DNA of 33,328 bases from Spirochaetaceae bacterium (GTDB taxonomy: Bacteria; Spirochaetota; Spirochaetia; SZUA-6; Fen-1364). Below, one piece after another: positions 15,533 to 24,010 of the stretch. A program made the translations under genes and the position numbers. Numbering within the stretch: the first letter of the stretch is position 1; each line of letters opens with the position of its first letter. The stretch lies in NCBI GenBank assembly GCA_003141795.1, contig PLNO01000076.1, forward strand, positions 758-34,085, in the 5' to 3' direction. The notes under the pieces were generated by a model. It did no database searches and had not been told where the DNA came from. It saw only the letters and a program-made list of their open reading frames with translations.

Positions 15533-17221
15533 ATGAGCGCAACAGATTTCGAGTCCCTCGGGCTCAGTGAAAAAACGCTGACCCTCCTCAAGAAGAAGGG
15601 GTTCGAAGAACCCACCCCCATCCAGGCGCTCGCCATCCCGCTTCTCCTCACCGGCGAGGGGGACCTCGTCGCGCGGGCGCGCACGGGCACGGGCAAGACC
15701 GCCGCCTTCGGCCTGCCGCTGGTGGAGCGGCTCTGCAAACCCTCCGACCACGTGCGCGCCCTGGTGCTCGTCCCGACCCGCGAGCTCGCAATCCAGGTGC
15801 ATGGGGAGATCGTCTCCCTGCGCCACGGCACCCTACCGCGCCTCGTCGCCGTCTACGGTGGCCAGGCCATCAGCCTGCAGCTGCGTTCCCTTGAGCGCGG
15901 CGCTGACGTCGTGATCGGGACGCCCGGACGGGTGCTCGACATGATCCAGCGAGGCAAGCTCGATCTCTCCCGCGTTGAGTTCCTCGTCCTCGACGAGGCG
16001 GACGAGATGCTCGACATGGGGTTCGCGGATGAAATCGACGCGATCTTCGAAGCGGTCAACCCCGAGCGGCGCGTGCTCATGTTCTCCGCGACAATGCCGG
16101 AGGCGGTGATGCGCGTGGCACGCAAGCGGCTTCGGGACTTCAAGACCATCGAGGACCACGCGCAGACGGAGCCGACCGAGCTCACCGAGCAGATCTGGCT
16201 GGAAGTGCGCGAGCAGGACAAGCTGGAAGCCCTCTGTCGCATCATCGACATGGAGGAGGACTTCTACGGCCTGGTGTTCGCACGTACGCGCGTTGACGCC
16301 GACCGTATCGGCCTGTCGCTGGAAGAACGCGGCTACCCCGCGGAGACGCTCCACGGCGACTTCGCGCAGGACCACAGGGAGCGCGTCATGGCGCGATTCC
16401 GTTCGGGCAAGGCGCGCATCATGGTCGCCACCGACGTCGCCGCGCGCGGTATCGACGTGGAGGGCCTGACGCACGTCATCAACTGGTCCCTTCCCCACGA
16501 TTCGCAGGCCTACATGCACCGCATCGGCCGCACGGGGAGGGCCGGTAATGAGGGCACGGCCATCACGTTCGTCACCCCCTACGAGTACCGCAAGCTCGTA
16601 CAGATGCGGGCAGGCACCGGCTCGGGCTTGAAGAAGGGGTCGGTGCCGCGCGTGACGGACGTCATCGACGCACGGCGCGCCCGGGCCATTGCCCGCGTGA
16701 ACACCGTTGCTGAGGACGTGGGCGCCGAGGGGTCGGCGTGGCTCACCCTCGCCGACGAGATCCTCGCCACGGCCGAAGCGCGCGTCGCGCTGGCCTCGGC
16801 TCTTTCCATCGCGTTCACCGGCACGCTCGATCCCCAGCGCTACGGCCAGATCTCCGAGGTGGAGCATGGCGAACGCCCCGGGCATCTCGTGGACCAGGCG
16901 GGCCAGACCCGGCTGTTCGTGTCCGCCGGCCGACGCAGCGGCCTTGACCGCAAGGGTCTTGCAACGTTGATCCGCCGCGTCTCGGGGTTGCCCGACCGGC
17001 TCATCGACGGCATCCAGGTCTTCGACGCGTTCGCCCTCGTGACCGTCCCCTTCGACGCGGCGGAGCGGATCATCCGCGAATCGCGCGGCTCCAGCGGGTT
17101 GCCGCGGATCCGCGTGGCCAAGGAGGACGGCGGCGGTGAAGGCGGCTACCGGGCGCGGCCGACACCTCCGCGCGGGAGCTATGCAAAACGCGGTAATGGC
17201 TCGCCGCGACAGAAGGCGTAG
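15533..17221 (+). CDS. DEAD-box ATP-dependent RNA helicase (CsdA/DbpA-like)
   Basis: A 562-residue helicase with all motifs: Q motif (GFEEPTPIQ, Gln31), motif I ARTGTGKT (49-56), Ia PTRELAIQ, Ib TPGR, II DEAD (154-157), III SAT, IV VFARTRV, V ATDVAARGIDV and VI HRIGRTGRAG (from 329). After the two RecA domains comes a dimerisation-like linker, then a DbpA-type RNA-binding domain (about 460-530: TRLFVSAGRRSGL to FALVTVPFDAAERI), and a basic Gly/Arg tail. Such enzymes unwind structured RNA in ribosome assembly and cold adaptation. GAGG lies 6 bases before the ATG at 15533. It is divergent from the HD-GYP gene and convergent with potC 40 bases away; no terminator is seen between them. Confidence 0.95.
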   Translation: MSATDFESLGLSEKTLTLLKKKGFEEPTPIQALAIPLLLTGEGDLVARARTGTGKTAAFGLPLVERLCKPSDHVRALVLVPTRELAIQVHGEIVSLRHGTLPRLVAVYGGQAISLQLRSLERGADVVIGTPGRVLDMIQRGKLDLSRVEFLVLDEADEMLDMGFADEIDAIFEAVNPERRVLMFSATMPEAVMRVARKRLRDFKTIEDHAQTEPTELTEQIWLEVREQDKLEALCRIIDMEEDFYGLVFARTRVDADRIGLSLEERGYPAETLHGDFAQDHRERVMARFRSGKARIMVATDVAARGIDVEGLTHVINWSLPHDSQAYMHRIGRTGRAGNEGTAITFVTPYEYRKLVQMRAGTGSGLKKGSVPRVTDVIDARRARAIARVNTVAEDVGAEGSAWLTLADEILATAEARVALASALSIAFTGTLDPQRYGQISEVEHGERPGHLVDQAGQTRLFVSAGRRSGLDRKGLATLIRRVSGLPDRLIDGIQVFDAFALVTVPFDAAERIIRESRGSSGLPRIRVAKEDGGGEGGYRARPTPPRGSYAKRGNGSPRQKA

Positions 17222-17261
17222 GTCATGCAGCGCGGTGGAAACCAATCCATCGACGCCCCTC

Positions 17262-18101
17262 TCAAGCTTGGGGTTCGCCGGCCGCTTTCCCGATGGCGGG
17301 CCTCTTCTCCCTCGTTCGGACACGGTATGTATCCGCAGACCTGCCCGTGTACCGGGACATCAGCATGATGAGCGCGAGTGAGAAGAGGAGGATGATCGCC
17401 GAAATCGCGTACACCTTGGGAGACAAGCCGTAGCGCATCATCCCGTAGATGTACACGGGGAGCGTCATCCACGTGCCCGTGAGGAAGTAGGAGATCACGA
17501 TCTCGTCGAAGGACACGGTGAATGCAAGGAGCGCGGCGCCGATGATGGCCGTGCGGATCATGGGGAGGGTGACGTACCAGAAGGTCTGCACGGGATTCGC
17601 GCCGAGGTCCATCGCCGCCGACTGGTAGTTCGGGCCCATGCGCTCGATCCTGCTCATGATCTGGAACATGACGATCGGCACGGTGAACGAGACGTGTCCC
17701 AGCAGGACGGTGAACCACGTGAGCGGAATGTTCAGCCGCTTGATCACGATCAGGAGCGCCAACCCCACGATGATCCCCGGCAGGATGTAGGGCAGGAGCA
17801 CCATCGTGCGGAATATCGATTTCCCGGGGAAATGGACGCGGGTGAAGAAGAAGGCGCCCGAGATCCCCAGCACCACGCCGATGACCACCGCTGAGACGCC
17901 GATGATGAGCGTGTGGCCGAACGCGGTGAGCAGGTTATGGTCGGCAAGGAGCCCCTGGTACCACTTCAGCGTGAAACCCGAAAGTCCCACGATCGTTTTC
18001 GTCGGGCTGAAGGAGAAGAGCAGGACGATGATCAGGGGAAAGTACAGGAAGCAGAACACGAGAAACCCGTAGACCTTGAGCACGCCGCCGCGCCTATTCA
18101 C
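17262..18101 (-). CDS. potC: Spermidine/putrescine ABC transporter permease PotC
   Basis: A 279-residue inner-membrane permease with six predicted membrane segments. The cytoplasmic EAA loop reads AAMDLGANPVQTFWYVTLP and docks onto the ATPase. The FALFLPLI-like start of PotC proteins is represented by LVFCFLYFPLIIVLLFSF. It forms the translocation channel with PotB. It has a GTG start and overlaps the end of potB by 8 bases, indicating translational coupling. It is last in the potDABC operon; the final 25 residues are a basic hydrophilic tail. Confidence 0.92.
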   Translation of the reverse strand: MNRRGGVLKVYGFLVFCFLYFPLIIVLLFSFSPTKTIVGLSGFTLKWYQGLLADHNLLTAFGHTLIIGVSAVVIGVVLGISGAFFFTRVHFPGKSIFRTMVLLPYILPGIIVGLALLIVIKRLNIPLTWFTVLLGHVSFTVPIVMFQIMSRIERMGPNYQSAAMDLGANPVQTFWYVTLPMIRTAIIGAALLAFTVSFDEIVISYFLTGTWMTLPVYIYGMMRYGLSPKVYAISAIILLFSLALIMLMSRYTGRSADTYRVRTREKRPAIGKAAGEPQA

Positions 18102-18957
18102 TGATGAATCCCCCCTCCGTCGAGCCGAACCGGGAGGTGAGGGCGAGCACGGTGACGGAGATGACCAGGAGGATGAAGCCGAGGGCCGCGCCGAACGGCC
18201 AGTTGAAGGCGAACCCGAACTGGCTCCAGATGAGGTTGCCGAACATCATCCCCTGCGTCCCCCCCAGCTGCTGGGGAATGATGTAGTCCCCGAGGGCGAT
18301 GATGAACGCGAAGATGAACCCCGTGACGAGCCCGGGCAGGGAAAGCGGAAGCACGATGTTGAAGAAGGTGCGTATCTCCCCGGCGCCGAGGTCGCTGGAT
18401 GCCTCAAGGATGTTGCGCGGGATCTTCTCTATCGCCGTGTACACGGGAATGAAAACGAACGGGATGCAGATGTAGGTCAGCGTGACGGCGATGGCGAACC
18501 TGTTGTACAGGAGGAACGACAGCGGCTCCTGGATGACCCCGAGGGAGAGCAGCGCGGAGTTGATCACGCCGCGGTTTCCCAGGATTGTCTTCCACGCGAT
18601 GATGCGAACGAGGTAGCTCACCCACAGCGGGATGATGGAGAGCATGAAGAGGAACTGCTTGCCGCGCTTCACCCGCAGGGAGACCATGTAGGCGAGCGGG
18701 TACCCGGTGAGCACGCCCAGGAGCGAAACCGTGAGCGCCAGGGTGACGCTCCGCAGGAGGATGGTCGAGTACATCGGATCGGTGAAGAACAGTGCGTAGT
18801 TCTTCAGCGTGAACCTGGGAACGATCTGCAGGCTGTCCACCTGGTAGAAGCTCATGATGAACGTGTAGCCCAGGGGAACGACGACGAGGGCGAGCATCCA
18901 GACGCCGATGGGGATGCCGCGCAGGAAGCTCCGCGGTGGTGAGGTGAGCGCTCTCAC
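18094..18957 (-). CDS. potB: Spermidine/putrescine ABC transporter permease PotB
   Basis: A 287-residue inner-membrane permease, six predicted membrane segments, EAA loop ASSDLGAGEIRTFFNIVLPL. The conserved periplasmic and TM segments (SYLVRIIAWKTILG, YLPFV-like CIPFVFIPVYTAIEKI) match PotB. It pairs with PotC to make the membrane channel. A GTG start follows the potA stop by one base, so translation is probably coupled. Confidence 0.92.
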   Translation of the reverse strand: MRALTSPPRSFLRGIPIGVWMLALVVVPLGYTFIMSFYQVDSLQIVPRFTLKNYALFFTDPMYSTILLRSVTLALTVSLLGVLTGYPLAYMVSLRVKRGKQFLFMLSIIPLWVSYLVRIIAWKTILGNRGVINSALLSLGVIQEPLSFLLYNRFAIAVTLTYICIPFVFIPVYTAIEKIPRNILEASSDLGAGEIRTFFNIVLPLSLPGLVTGFIFAFIIALGDYIIPQQLGGTQGMMFGNLIWSQFGFAFNWPFGAALGFILLVISVTVLALTSRFGSTEGGFISE

Positions 18958-18958
18958 G

Positions 18959-20089
18959 TCAGACCGCCTCCGACGAGTACTGGATGATCTCGCTCTCCTC
19001 GGATGCGGGGAAAAGCCTGAGGTCCGAGCTGTTGAAGCCCAGCCTTACGGGCGCATTCACGGAAAGTGAGGCGTCCCATTCCACGGCGCTCACGACCGCC
19101 CGCGCCTCCTGTGCACCGATCCCGAACGTCACCTCGTAGTCCGTACCGCGGTACACGATGCGTTTGATCGTCCCTTCCATGGAGTAGTCCGGGCTCCGGC
19201 GGGAGTTGACCTGTACGCGCTCCGTGCGGATGCAGACCAGCACGTCGGACCCCGGGGCGAGCGGCCGGGCGGTGGAACCCGCGGAGCGTGCGGCGGAAAC
19301 CATACAGCCGTTGAGGTCGACACGGCACTCACTGCCCTGCCCGGATACCAGGCGCCCGTGGAGGAAGTTCATGTCACCGATGAAGGATGCCACGAATGCC
19401 GTGGCGGGCTGGTTGTAGATCTCATCCGGGGCGCCGATCTGGTGCACGAACCCGCCCTTCATGACGGCGATCCTGTCGCTCATCGTGAGCGCCTCGGTCT
19501 GGTCATGGGTGACGTAGATGAACGTGATGCCGACATTGCGCTGGATGTCCTTCAGCACCTTCTGCATCGCCACGCGGAGCTTGAAGTCCAGGGCGCCCAG
19601 CGGCTCGTCCAGGAGGAGCGCAGCGGGCTCGTCCACGAGCGAACGGGCAAGAGCGACGCGCTGGCGCTGGCCGCCGGAGAGCTGCTGGGGAAGGCGGCGA
19701 TCGTAGCCTTCCATGCTCACCACTTTCAGCACGCGCTCGATGCGCTCCTTTGCATCGGCGAAGGACACTCCCTTCATCTTCAGGGGGAACCAGATGTTCT
19801 TCCGCACCGTCATGTGGGGAAACAGCGCGTAGTCCTGGAAAACGGTGTGAACGTTCCTGCGGTACGGCGGGACACGGCTGACGTCCCTGCCCTCCAGAAG
19901 GATCTCCCCTTCCGTGGGCTCCTCGAGCCCCGCAATCATGCGCAGCGTCGTCGTCTTGCCGCACCCGGACGGTCCGAGCAGGGAGAAGAACTCCCCCTTG
20001 CGGATCCCGACGTCGAACTTCTGGACAGCCACGACCTCGTCCCATTCTTTTCTCACGCCCCGAAGCTCGATCGCAAACCCGTCGGACAT
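18959..20089 (-). CDS. potA: Spermidine/putrescine ABC transporter ATP-binding protein PotA
   Basis: A 376-residue cytoplasmic ATPase. Walker A GPSGCGKTT (39-47), Q-loop VFQDYALFPHM, signature LSGGQ (137-141), Walker B ALLLDEP (157-163), D-loop GALD, H-loop His195. The C-terminal 130 residues form the TOBE-type regulatory domain of the PotA/MalK family. It dimerises and powers PotBC-mediated polyamine uptake. GGAG sits 9 bases before the ATG at 20089. Second gene of the operon, 66 bases after potD; that gap holds a strong hairpin. Confidence 0.94.
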   Translation of the reverse strand: MSDGFAIELRGVRKEWDEVVAVQKFDVGIRKGEFFSLLGPSGCGKTTTLRMIAGLEEPTEGEILLEGRDVSRVPPYRRNVHTVFQDYALFPHMTVRKNIWFPLKMKGVSFADAKERIERVLKVVSMEGYDRRLPQQLSGGQRQRVALARSLVDEPAALLLDEPLGALDFKLRVAMQKVLKDIQRNVGITFIYVTHDQTEALTMSDRIAVMKGGFVHQIGAPDEIYNQPATAFVASFIGDMNFLHGRLVSGQGSECRVDLNGCMVSAARSAGSTARPLAPGSDVLVCIRTERVQVNSRRSPDYSMEGTIKRIVYRGTDYEVTFGIGAQEARAVVSAVEWDASLSVNAPVRLGFNSSDLRLFPASEESEIIQYSSEAV

Positions 20090-20116
20090 CCTTGCGCGCT
20101 CCTGCAGGAAAGGATT

Positions 20117-20143
20117 CCCGCGGTCCCGTCGGGCCCGCGGGAT
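20117..20143 (-). promoter_or_regulatory. Intercistronic hairpin between potD and potA
   Basis: TCCCGCGG (20117-20124) pairs with CCGCGGGA (20136-20143), continued inside by CCC/GGG around a three-base loop. No T-run follows on the minus strand, so it is not a classical terminator. Such hairpins usually protect the upstream mRNA 3' end and raise the ratio of binding protein to membrane components. Confidence 0.55.
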
Positions 20144-20155
20144 GAATGCTCAATG

Positions 20156-21268
20156 CTAAGGCATCGCCTTTACTTTGTTCCAGAGATCCACGCGCTTTTC
20201 AGGGTACTCCTCGGGAACCATGATCTCCAGGCGCGAGGGGAAGGTCTTGATGTCCTGGTACCAGTAGGTGCTGTCCTTGATGACGGAGCTGAATCCGCTG
20301 GCACCAGCGGGATTCACGACGCCGAAACCGATGAGCTTCGCCAGTTCGCCCTGCACCTTGTCGCCGATCATCGTGTCGATGTACTTGTACGCGAGGTCCA
20401 GGGACGCCCCAGAGGTGGGCTTCGTGACCACCCAGCCGTCGATCCAGCAGATCGTTCCTTCGGTCATCGCGTACTGCTTGAAGCTCGAGCGGATGCCGGC
20501 CTCTTCCAGCTTGAGGTTCAGAAGGGCGTCATTGCCGCCCAGAACGATCATGGCATCCTCGGTGGACAGGACGCTGAACTCGGAGTCCAGACCGGAAGTG
20601 AAGGTGCGTGCATTCTTCTTCCACGCGTAGAGCTTGTCCTGGACCTTCTGCCATTCGTTGTCCTTGAAATGGAACGGGTCCTTTGCGCCGATCTGGATAC
20701 CGGCGATGGCCACGACGTTCGCCGACTCATCGAAAAACGCGGTCTGTCCCTTGAACTCGGGTGCCGTGAGGACGTCCAGGGAAATGGTCCCCTTCTTCGC
20801 ATCCACGTACTTCGCGAGCTTCGCGGCAGGGATCTTCGCGACGTTCACCGTCATGGTCTGCGTGCCCCAGACGATGGGGATGTGGTAGGTCCCGCCGCCG
20901 CCCAGCATCTTATTGTAGGGGTGGTTGCGGAAGAATGCGCCCACCTTCATATAGTTGGTGAGCTTGCTCGTGTCGGTGGTCTGCAGGAGCCCCGCGCTCT
21001 TGTACATCGCGATGCGTCCCGGATCGATGGAGACGATGTTGTACTCCGTCGGGGCCGACTTCACCTTGGAGAACATCTCGTCGACCGCCCCGGCATAGGC
21101 GATTTTCACCGTGCAGTTGTACTTCTCCTCGAACGGCTTCACCCAGCTGTCCTCGGCGTAGCCCTGGAAGCACATGATGCTGAGCACAGGTTTGTCTGCC
21201 ACCGCGGTGAAGACCACGGCGAACAGCAGGGCAAAAACGATCAATGCCCTCTTTGCATTTCGTGCCAT
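20156..21268 (-). CDS. potD: Polyamine-binding periplasmic protein PotD
   Basis: A 370-residue solute-binding protein with a signal peptide (cleavage near VADK, residue 24), no lipobox. The mature part begins LSIMCFQGYAED-W-x-x-PFEEKYNCTV, the usual PotD/PotF opening. Later segments include VWGTQTMTVN, DESANVVAIAG (domain crossover) and EGTICWIDGWVV. It captures spermidine or putrescine and delivers it to PotBC; which polyamine is preferred is not evident. The start at 21268 has AAGGAGGT 5-6 bases upstream; a longer frame upstream within the leader is rejected. First gene of the operon, behind a perfect promoter and a 143-base leader. Confidence 0.92.
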   Translation of the reverse strand: MARNAKRALIVFALLFAVVFTAVADKPVLSIMCFQGYAEDSWVKPFEEKYNCTVKIAYAGAVDEMFSKVKSAPTEYNIVSIDPGRIAMYKSAGLLQTTDTSKLTNYMKVGAFFRNHPYNKMLGGGGTYHIPIVWGTQTMTVNVAKIPAAKLAKYVDAKKGTISLDVLTAPEFKGQTAFFDESANVVAIAGIQIGAKDPFHFKDNEWQKVQDKLYAWKKNARTFTSGLDSEFSVLSTEDAMIVLGGNDALLNLKLEEAGIRSSFKQYAMTEGTICWIDGWVVTKPTSGASLDLAYKYIDTMIGDKVQGELAKLIGFGVVNPAGASGFSSVIKDSTYWYQDIKTFPSRLEIMVPEEYPEKRVDLWNKVKAMP

Positions 21269-21291
21269 CGCAACCTCCTTCTGATTCTTCA

Positions 21292-21308
21292 AGGGCGGGC
21301 AACGCCCT
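21292..21308 (-). promoter_or_regulatory. Hairpin in the potD leader, near the ribosome-binding site
   Basis: AGGGCG (21292-21297) pairs with CGCCCT (21303-21308) around a five-base loop, about 15 bases before the AAGGAGGT of potD. A second small hairpin (CAGTC/GACTG) lies farther upstream in the same leader. Post-transcriptional control by polyamine levels is possible but is inference. Confidence 0.35.
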
Positions 21309-21417
21309 CCCTGGATCACCGATCGCTCAGGCCGTTTCATGGTGCGGCGGTGAAGGAACAGTCATGCGACTGCCCGGCTCAGCGTGCCGCCCCAAGTATG
21401 ATTTCAGATGAGGCCAA

Positions 21418-21446
21418 ATTATAGGGTCGCCCATTGGCAATGTCAA
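21418..21446 (-). promoter_or_regulatory. Consensus sigma-70 promoter of the potDABC operon
   Basis: On the minus strand TTGACA (21441-21446), 17-base spacer (21424-21440), TATAAT (21418-21423): every consensus base and the optimal spacing. Predicted start near 21411, 143 bases before the potD ATG. The surrounding 21410-21570 is strongly AT-rich. The 343-base gene gap 21269-21611 holds this promoter, the potD leader and the promoter of the divergent gene, and no other ORF. Confidence 0.9.
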
Positions 21447-21567
21447 CAATTATTAATTCCAATAACTTAAATGTGGGTTATTTTGAACCAGCAGCGACAA
21501 CTTTGTAGCTTTTTTAATTTAAGTAGCGCGCCGGATACTGTGCATCCGCCCAAATTCAACAATTTTC

Positions 21568-21595
21568 TTGACAAACATGGCGATCAGGCTACTAT
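21568..21595 (+). promoter_or_regulatory. Promoter of the URO-D-family gene
   Basis: TTGACA (21568-21573), 16-base spacer, TACTAT (21590-21595). Initiation near 21602 would leave about 10 bases before the ATG at 21612, just covering GGAG at 21602-21605. Confidence 0.55.
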
Positions 21596-21611
21596 GCCAC
21601 TGGAGTACCCC

Positions 21612-22853
21612 ATGAACAGCAAAGACCGTCTTCAATGCGCGTGGAGCGGGAAAAGCCCCGATCACGTGCCCCTCACGACGTGGTGCTTCGGGCTGCCGGC
21701 ACCCGCGTCGTTGCGCTGGGCAAACGGCAGCGGTGAGGTCAGGTACTGGTATTCGAAGCGCATGGAGTTTCTCCACCGCCTCCCCTTCGAATGGGGGCTG
21801 GACGATGATTTCAAGCGCGCACTCGCGTGGCAATCCCTGGGGGTCGACGACGTGCTCGACGTGTCGGTCCCCTGGAGCGTGGATCCGCGCGTGACGTGGC
21901 GGGACGGCAAACGGCCGCCGCAGGGTGAAGAGACATACCCCGTCCTCACCAGAGAGTACCAGACGCCAAAAGGAACGCTGCGTCATGAGGTGCGCCAGAC
22001 GGGGGAAGAGCAGGCTGAAGGCTGGGTCATCCAGCCCGAGACTGTTCCGCTCATCGAGGATTTCAACATCCCCCGGGCCGTTCATCACGTTGTCACCGAC
22101 CCGACAGACGTCGCCGCGCTGTCCTTCTGCTATCGGCCGCCCGACCGTGCCGTACAGGAGTGGTTCGCTTCCCGCATGCTTTCCATTGCGGAGTTCCGCG
22201 CGGCGAACGGGATCCCCGTCCAGGCCTGGACCGGTTTCGGCATGGATGCGGCGGTGTGGTTCTGCGGCACCGAAGGCGCCATAATGCTCGCCCTCGACCA
22301 TCCGAAGGAGTTCGGTGAGCTGTTCGAGGTGATCACGGAAACCGACGCTGCTCGGACCGAGCTTGCCGCCTCTCACCCGGCCATCGACCTCGTGGTCGGG
22401 CGCGGCTGGTATTCCTCCACGAACTTCTGGTCTCCCTCGATCTTCAAGGAGTTCGTGTACCCCCACGTCGCAACGCTCGCGAAAATCGCTCATCGGCACG
22501 GAAAGAAGTTCGGCTACGTCATGACGACCGGGGTCGAAGTCCTCGGGCCGCTCCTTGCCGAGGCGGGCGTCGATGTCCTGTACTTCGTCGACCCCATGGA
22601 CCCCGTGCAGAAGGGGCTCTCGCTGGAGAAGGTGAGGGACCTGCTGTCAGGGTCGATGACCCTCGTCGGGGGCCTCAGCTCGATCCTCCTCAGCAATAAG
22701 GACTCCGCGGCGATCGACCGTGACGTGAAGCATGCGCTGGACGTCCTCGGACCGACGAACCGCTTCATCCTGCACCCCGTGGATGCTCTCTTTCCCGACA
22801 CGCCGTGGAGCTCGGTGGAGAGAATGATCGAGGCGTGGAAGGCCTACCGGTAG
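21612..22853 (+). CDS. Uroporphyrinogen decarboxylase (URO-D) family protein, methyltransferase-type
   Basis: A 413-residue cytosolic protein with a URO-D-like TIM barrel: MNSKDRL start, DHVPL, a central VQAWTGFGMDAAVWFCG, the GRGWYSSTNFWSPSIFKEFVYPH segment, then HRHGKKFGYVMTTG, and VDVLYFVDPMDPV near the end. The last blocks are typical of the MtaA/CmuA-related branch (corrinoid or coenzyme methyl transfer) rather than of HemE. The neighbourhood shows no haem genes and no corrinoid protein, so the substrate is open. GGAG 6 bases upstream supports the ATG at 21612; an in-frame ATG at 21594 lies within the -10 box. It is convergent with the aldo/keto reductase. Confidence 0.75.
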   Translation: MNSKDRLQCAWSGKSPDHVPLTTWCFGLPAPASLRWANGSGEVRYWYSKRMEFLHRLPFEWGLDDDFKRALAWQSLGVDDVLDVSVPWSVDPRVTWRDGKRPPQGEETYPVLTREYQTPKGTLRHEVRQTGEEQAEGWVIQPETVPLIEDFNIPRAVHHVVTDPTDVAALSFCYRPPDRAVQEWFASRMLSIAEFRAANGIPVQAWTGFGMDAAVWFCGTEGAIMLALDHPKEFGELFEVITETDAARTELAASHPAIDLVVGRGWYSSTNFWSPSIFKEFVYPHVATLAKIAHRHGKKFGYVMTTGVEVLGPLLAEAGVDVLYFVDPMDPVQKGLSLEKVRDLLSGSMTLVGGLSSILLSNKDSAAIDRDVKHALDVLGPTNRFILHPVDALFPDTPWSSVERMIEAWKAYR

Positions 22854-22885
22854 CGCCAGTTTGCCTCGGCACTGAGATCACGGGG

Positions 22886-23923
22886 CTACTTCAGCGTCGG
22901 AAACGGGTTCCTCTCCCGGGAGCTCCCGTGCTGGTGCCAGTACGGGTACCTGAGCGGCTCTTCACTTGCTGCGTCGAGCTTCGCGATCTGCTCGGGAGTG
23001 AGCGCCCATCCGATGGCACCGAGATTCTCCCTGAGCTGCTTCTCGTCACGAGCTCCTATGATGACCGATGACACCGTGGGGCGCTGCGTGACCCAGTTCA
23101 ACGCGATCTGGGGGACGCTCTTTCCGGTTTCCTGGGCAACCTCGTCGATGGCGGAAAGCACTCGCGCGAAGAGCTCATCGGTTACAGGCGGACCGAAATC
23201 TTTGGTAGCCGGCAGGCGGCTCACCTTGGGAAGTGGCGCACCGGGCCGGATTTTTCCCGTGAGCCGCGCCCAGCCCAGCGGGCTCCACACCACGGCGCCC
23301 AGGCCCTGATCGAGCCCCAGGGGGAGGAGCTCCCACTCGTAGTCACGGCCCACGAGGGAGTAGTAGGTCTGGTTGGCGACGAAGCGCGGCCAGCCGTAGC
23401 GGTCCGAGACGGCGAGAGACTTCATGATGTGCCAGCCGGAGAAGTTCGATGCACCGATGTAGCGAATCTTGCCCGCCCTCACGAAGTCATTCAATGTGCC
23501 GAGCGTTTCTTCCACGGGGGTCTTTGCGTCGAAACCGTGGAGTTGGAAGACATCGATGTGATCCGTCTTCAGCCTGCGAAGGCTCACCTCCACGGCCTCG
23601 GTCAGATGGAACCGGGATGCGCCCACGTCGTTCGGCCCGGTGGCGCCGGCGCGGAGAGCCGCCTTCGTCGAGATCAGGAGCCTGTTCCGCCTGCCGGCGA
23701 TCGCCTCTCCGAGGATCTCCTCCGAACGCCCGTTCGAGTAGCCGTCGGCCGAATCGAACATCGTGAGGCCCGCCTCCAGGCAGATGTCGATGAGCCGGGA
23801 CGCCTCCTTGACGTCGGTAGAGCCCCAGGGCTTGAAGAAATCGCTTGTACCGCCGAACGTTCCCGTGCCGAGGCTGAGCACGGGAACCGAGAAGCCGGAC
23901 CTGCCGAGCAATCGATATTCCAT
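22886..23923 (-). CDS. Aldo/keto reductase
   Basis: A 345-residue NADPH-dependent oxidoreductase with a TIM barrel. The catalytic tetrad is complete: Asp57, Tyr62 (DSADGYSNG), Lys87 (ISTKAAL), His129 (QLHGFD). The C-terminal cofactor region SSVIIGARDEKQL-x-ENLGA is typical of the Kv-beta/YajO-like group of aldo/keto reductases. It reduces aldehydes or ketones; the substrate is unknown. The start MEYRLLGRSG is the canonical beginning of the family. It has no Shine-Dalgarno sequence, and a TATATT box ends 7 bases before the ATG, so the mRNA may be leaderless. It is divergent from the ankyrin gene. Confidence 0.92.
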   Translation of the reverse strand: MEYRLLGRSGFSVPVLSLGTGTFGGTSDFFKPWGSTDVKEASRLIDICLEAGLTMFDSADGYSNGRSEEILGEAIAGRRNRLLISTKAALRAGATGPNDVGASRFHLTEAVEVSLRRLKTDHIDVFQLHGFDAKTPVEETLGTLNDFVRAGKIRYIGASNFSGWHIMKSLAVSDRYGWPRFVANQTYYSLVGRDYEWELLPLGLDQGLGAVVWSPLGWARLTGKIRPGAPLPKVSRLPATKDFGPPVTDELFARVLSAIDEVAQETGKSVPQIALNWVTQRPTVSSVIIGARDEKQLRENLGAIGWALTPEQIAKLDAASEEPLRYPYWHQHGSSRERNPFPTLK

Positions 23924-23930
23924 GGCCGCA

Positions 23931-23936
23931 AATATA
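23931..23936 (-). promoter_or_regulatory. -10 box of the aldo/keto reductase gene, leaderless geometry
   Basis: TATATT on the minus strand, 7 bases before the ATG. Seventeen bases upstream only a poor -35 (TGGCCG) is seen. Confidence 0.4.
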
Positions 23937-23975
23937 GCGGGACGCGGTCAAAGCGGCCAGGGGGCTTCCCTGAGT

Positions 23976-24004
23976 TTGCAGGAATGTGCGGAGCGCTGTA
24001 TGCT
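23976..24004 (+). promoter_or_regulatory. Promoter of the first ankyrin gene, leaderless geometry
   Basis: TTGCAG (23976-23981), 17-base spacer, TATGCT (23999-24004). Six bases separate the -10 box from the ATG at 24011, so initiation would fall on the start codon. No Shine-Dalgarno sequence is present. Confidence 0.5.
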
Positions 24005-24010
24005 CGTCCC

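Noticed and set aside
15374..15826. 151-codon N-terminal extension of the GAF/HD-GYP frame
   Set aside because: Complement of the helicase gene and its upstream region; the promoter at 15394-15423 and the SD before 15373 argue for the shorter protein.
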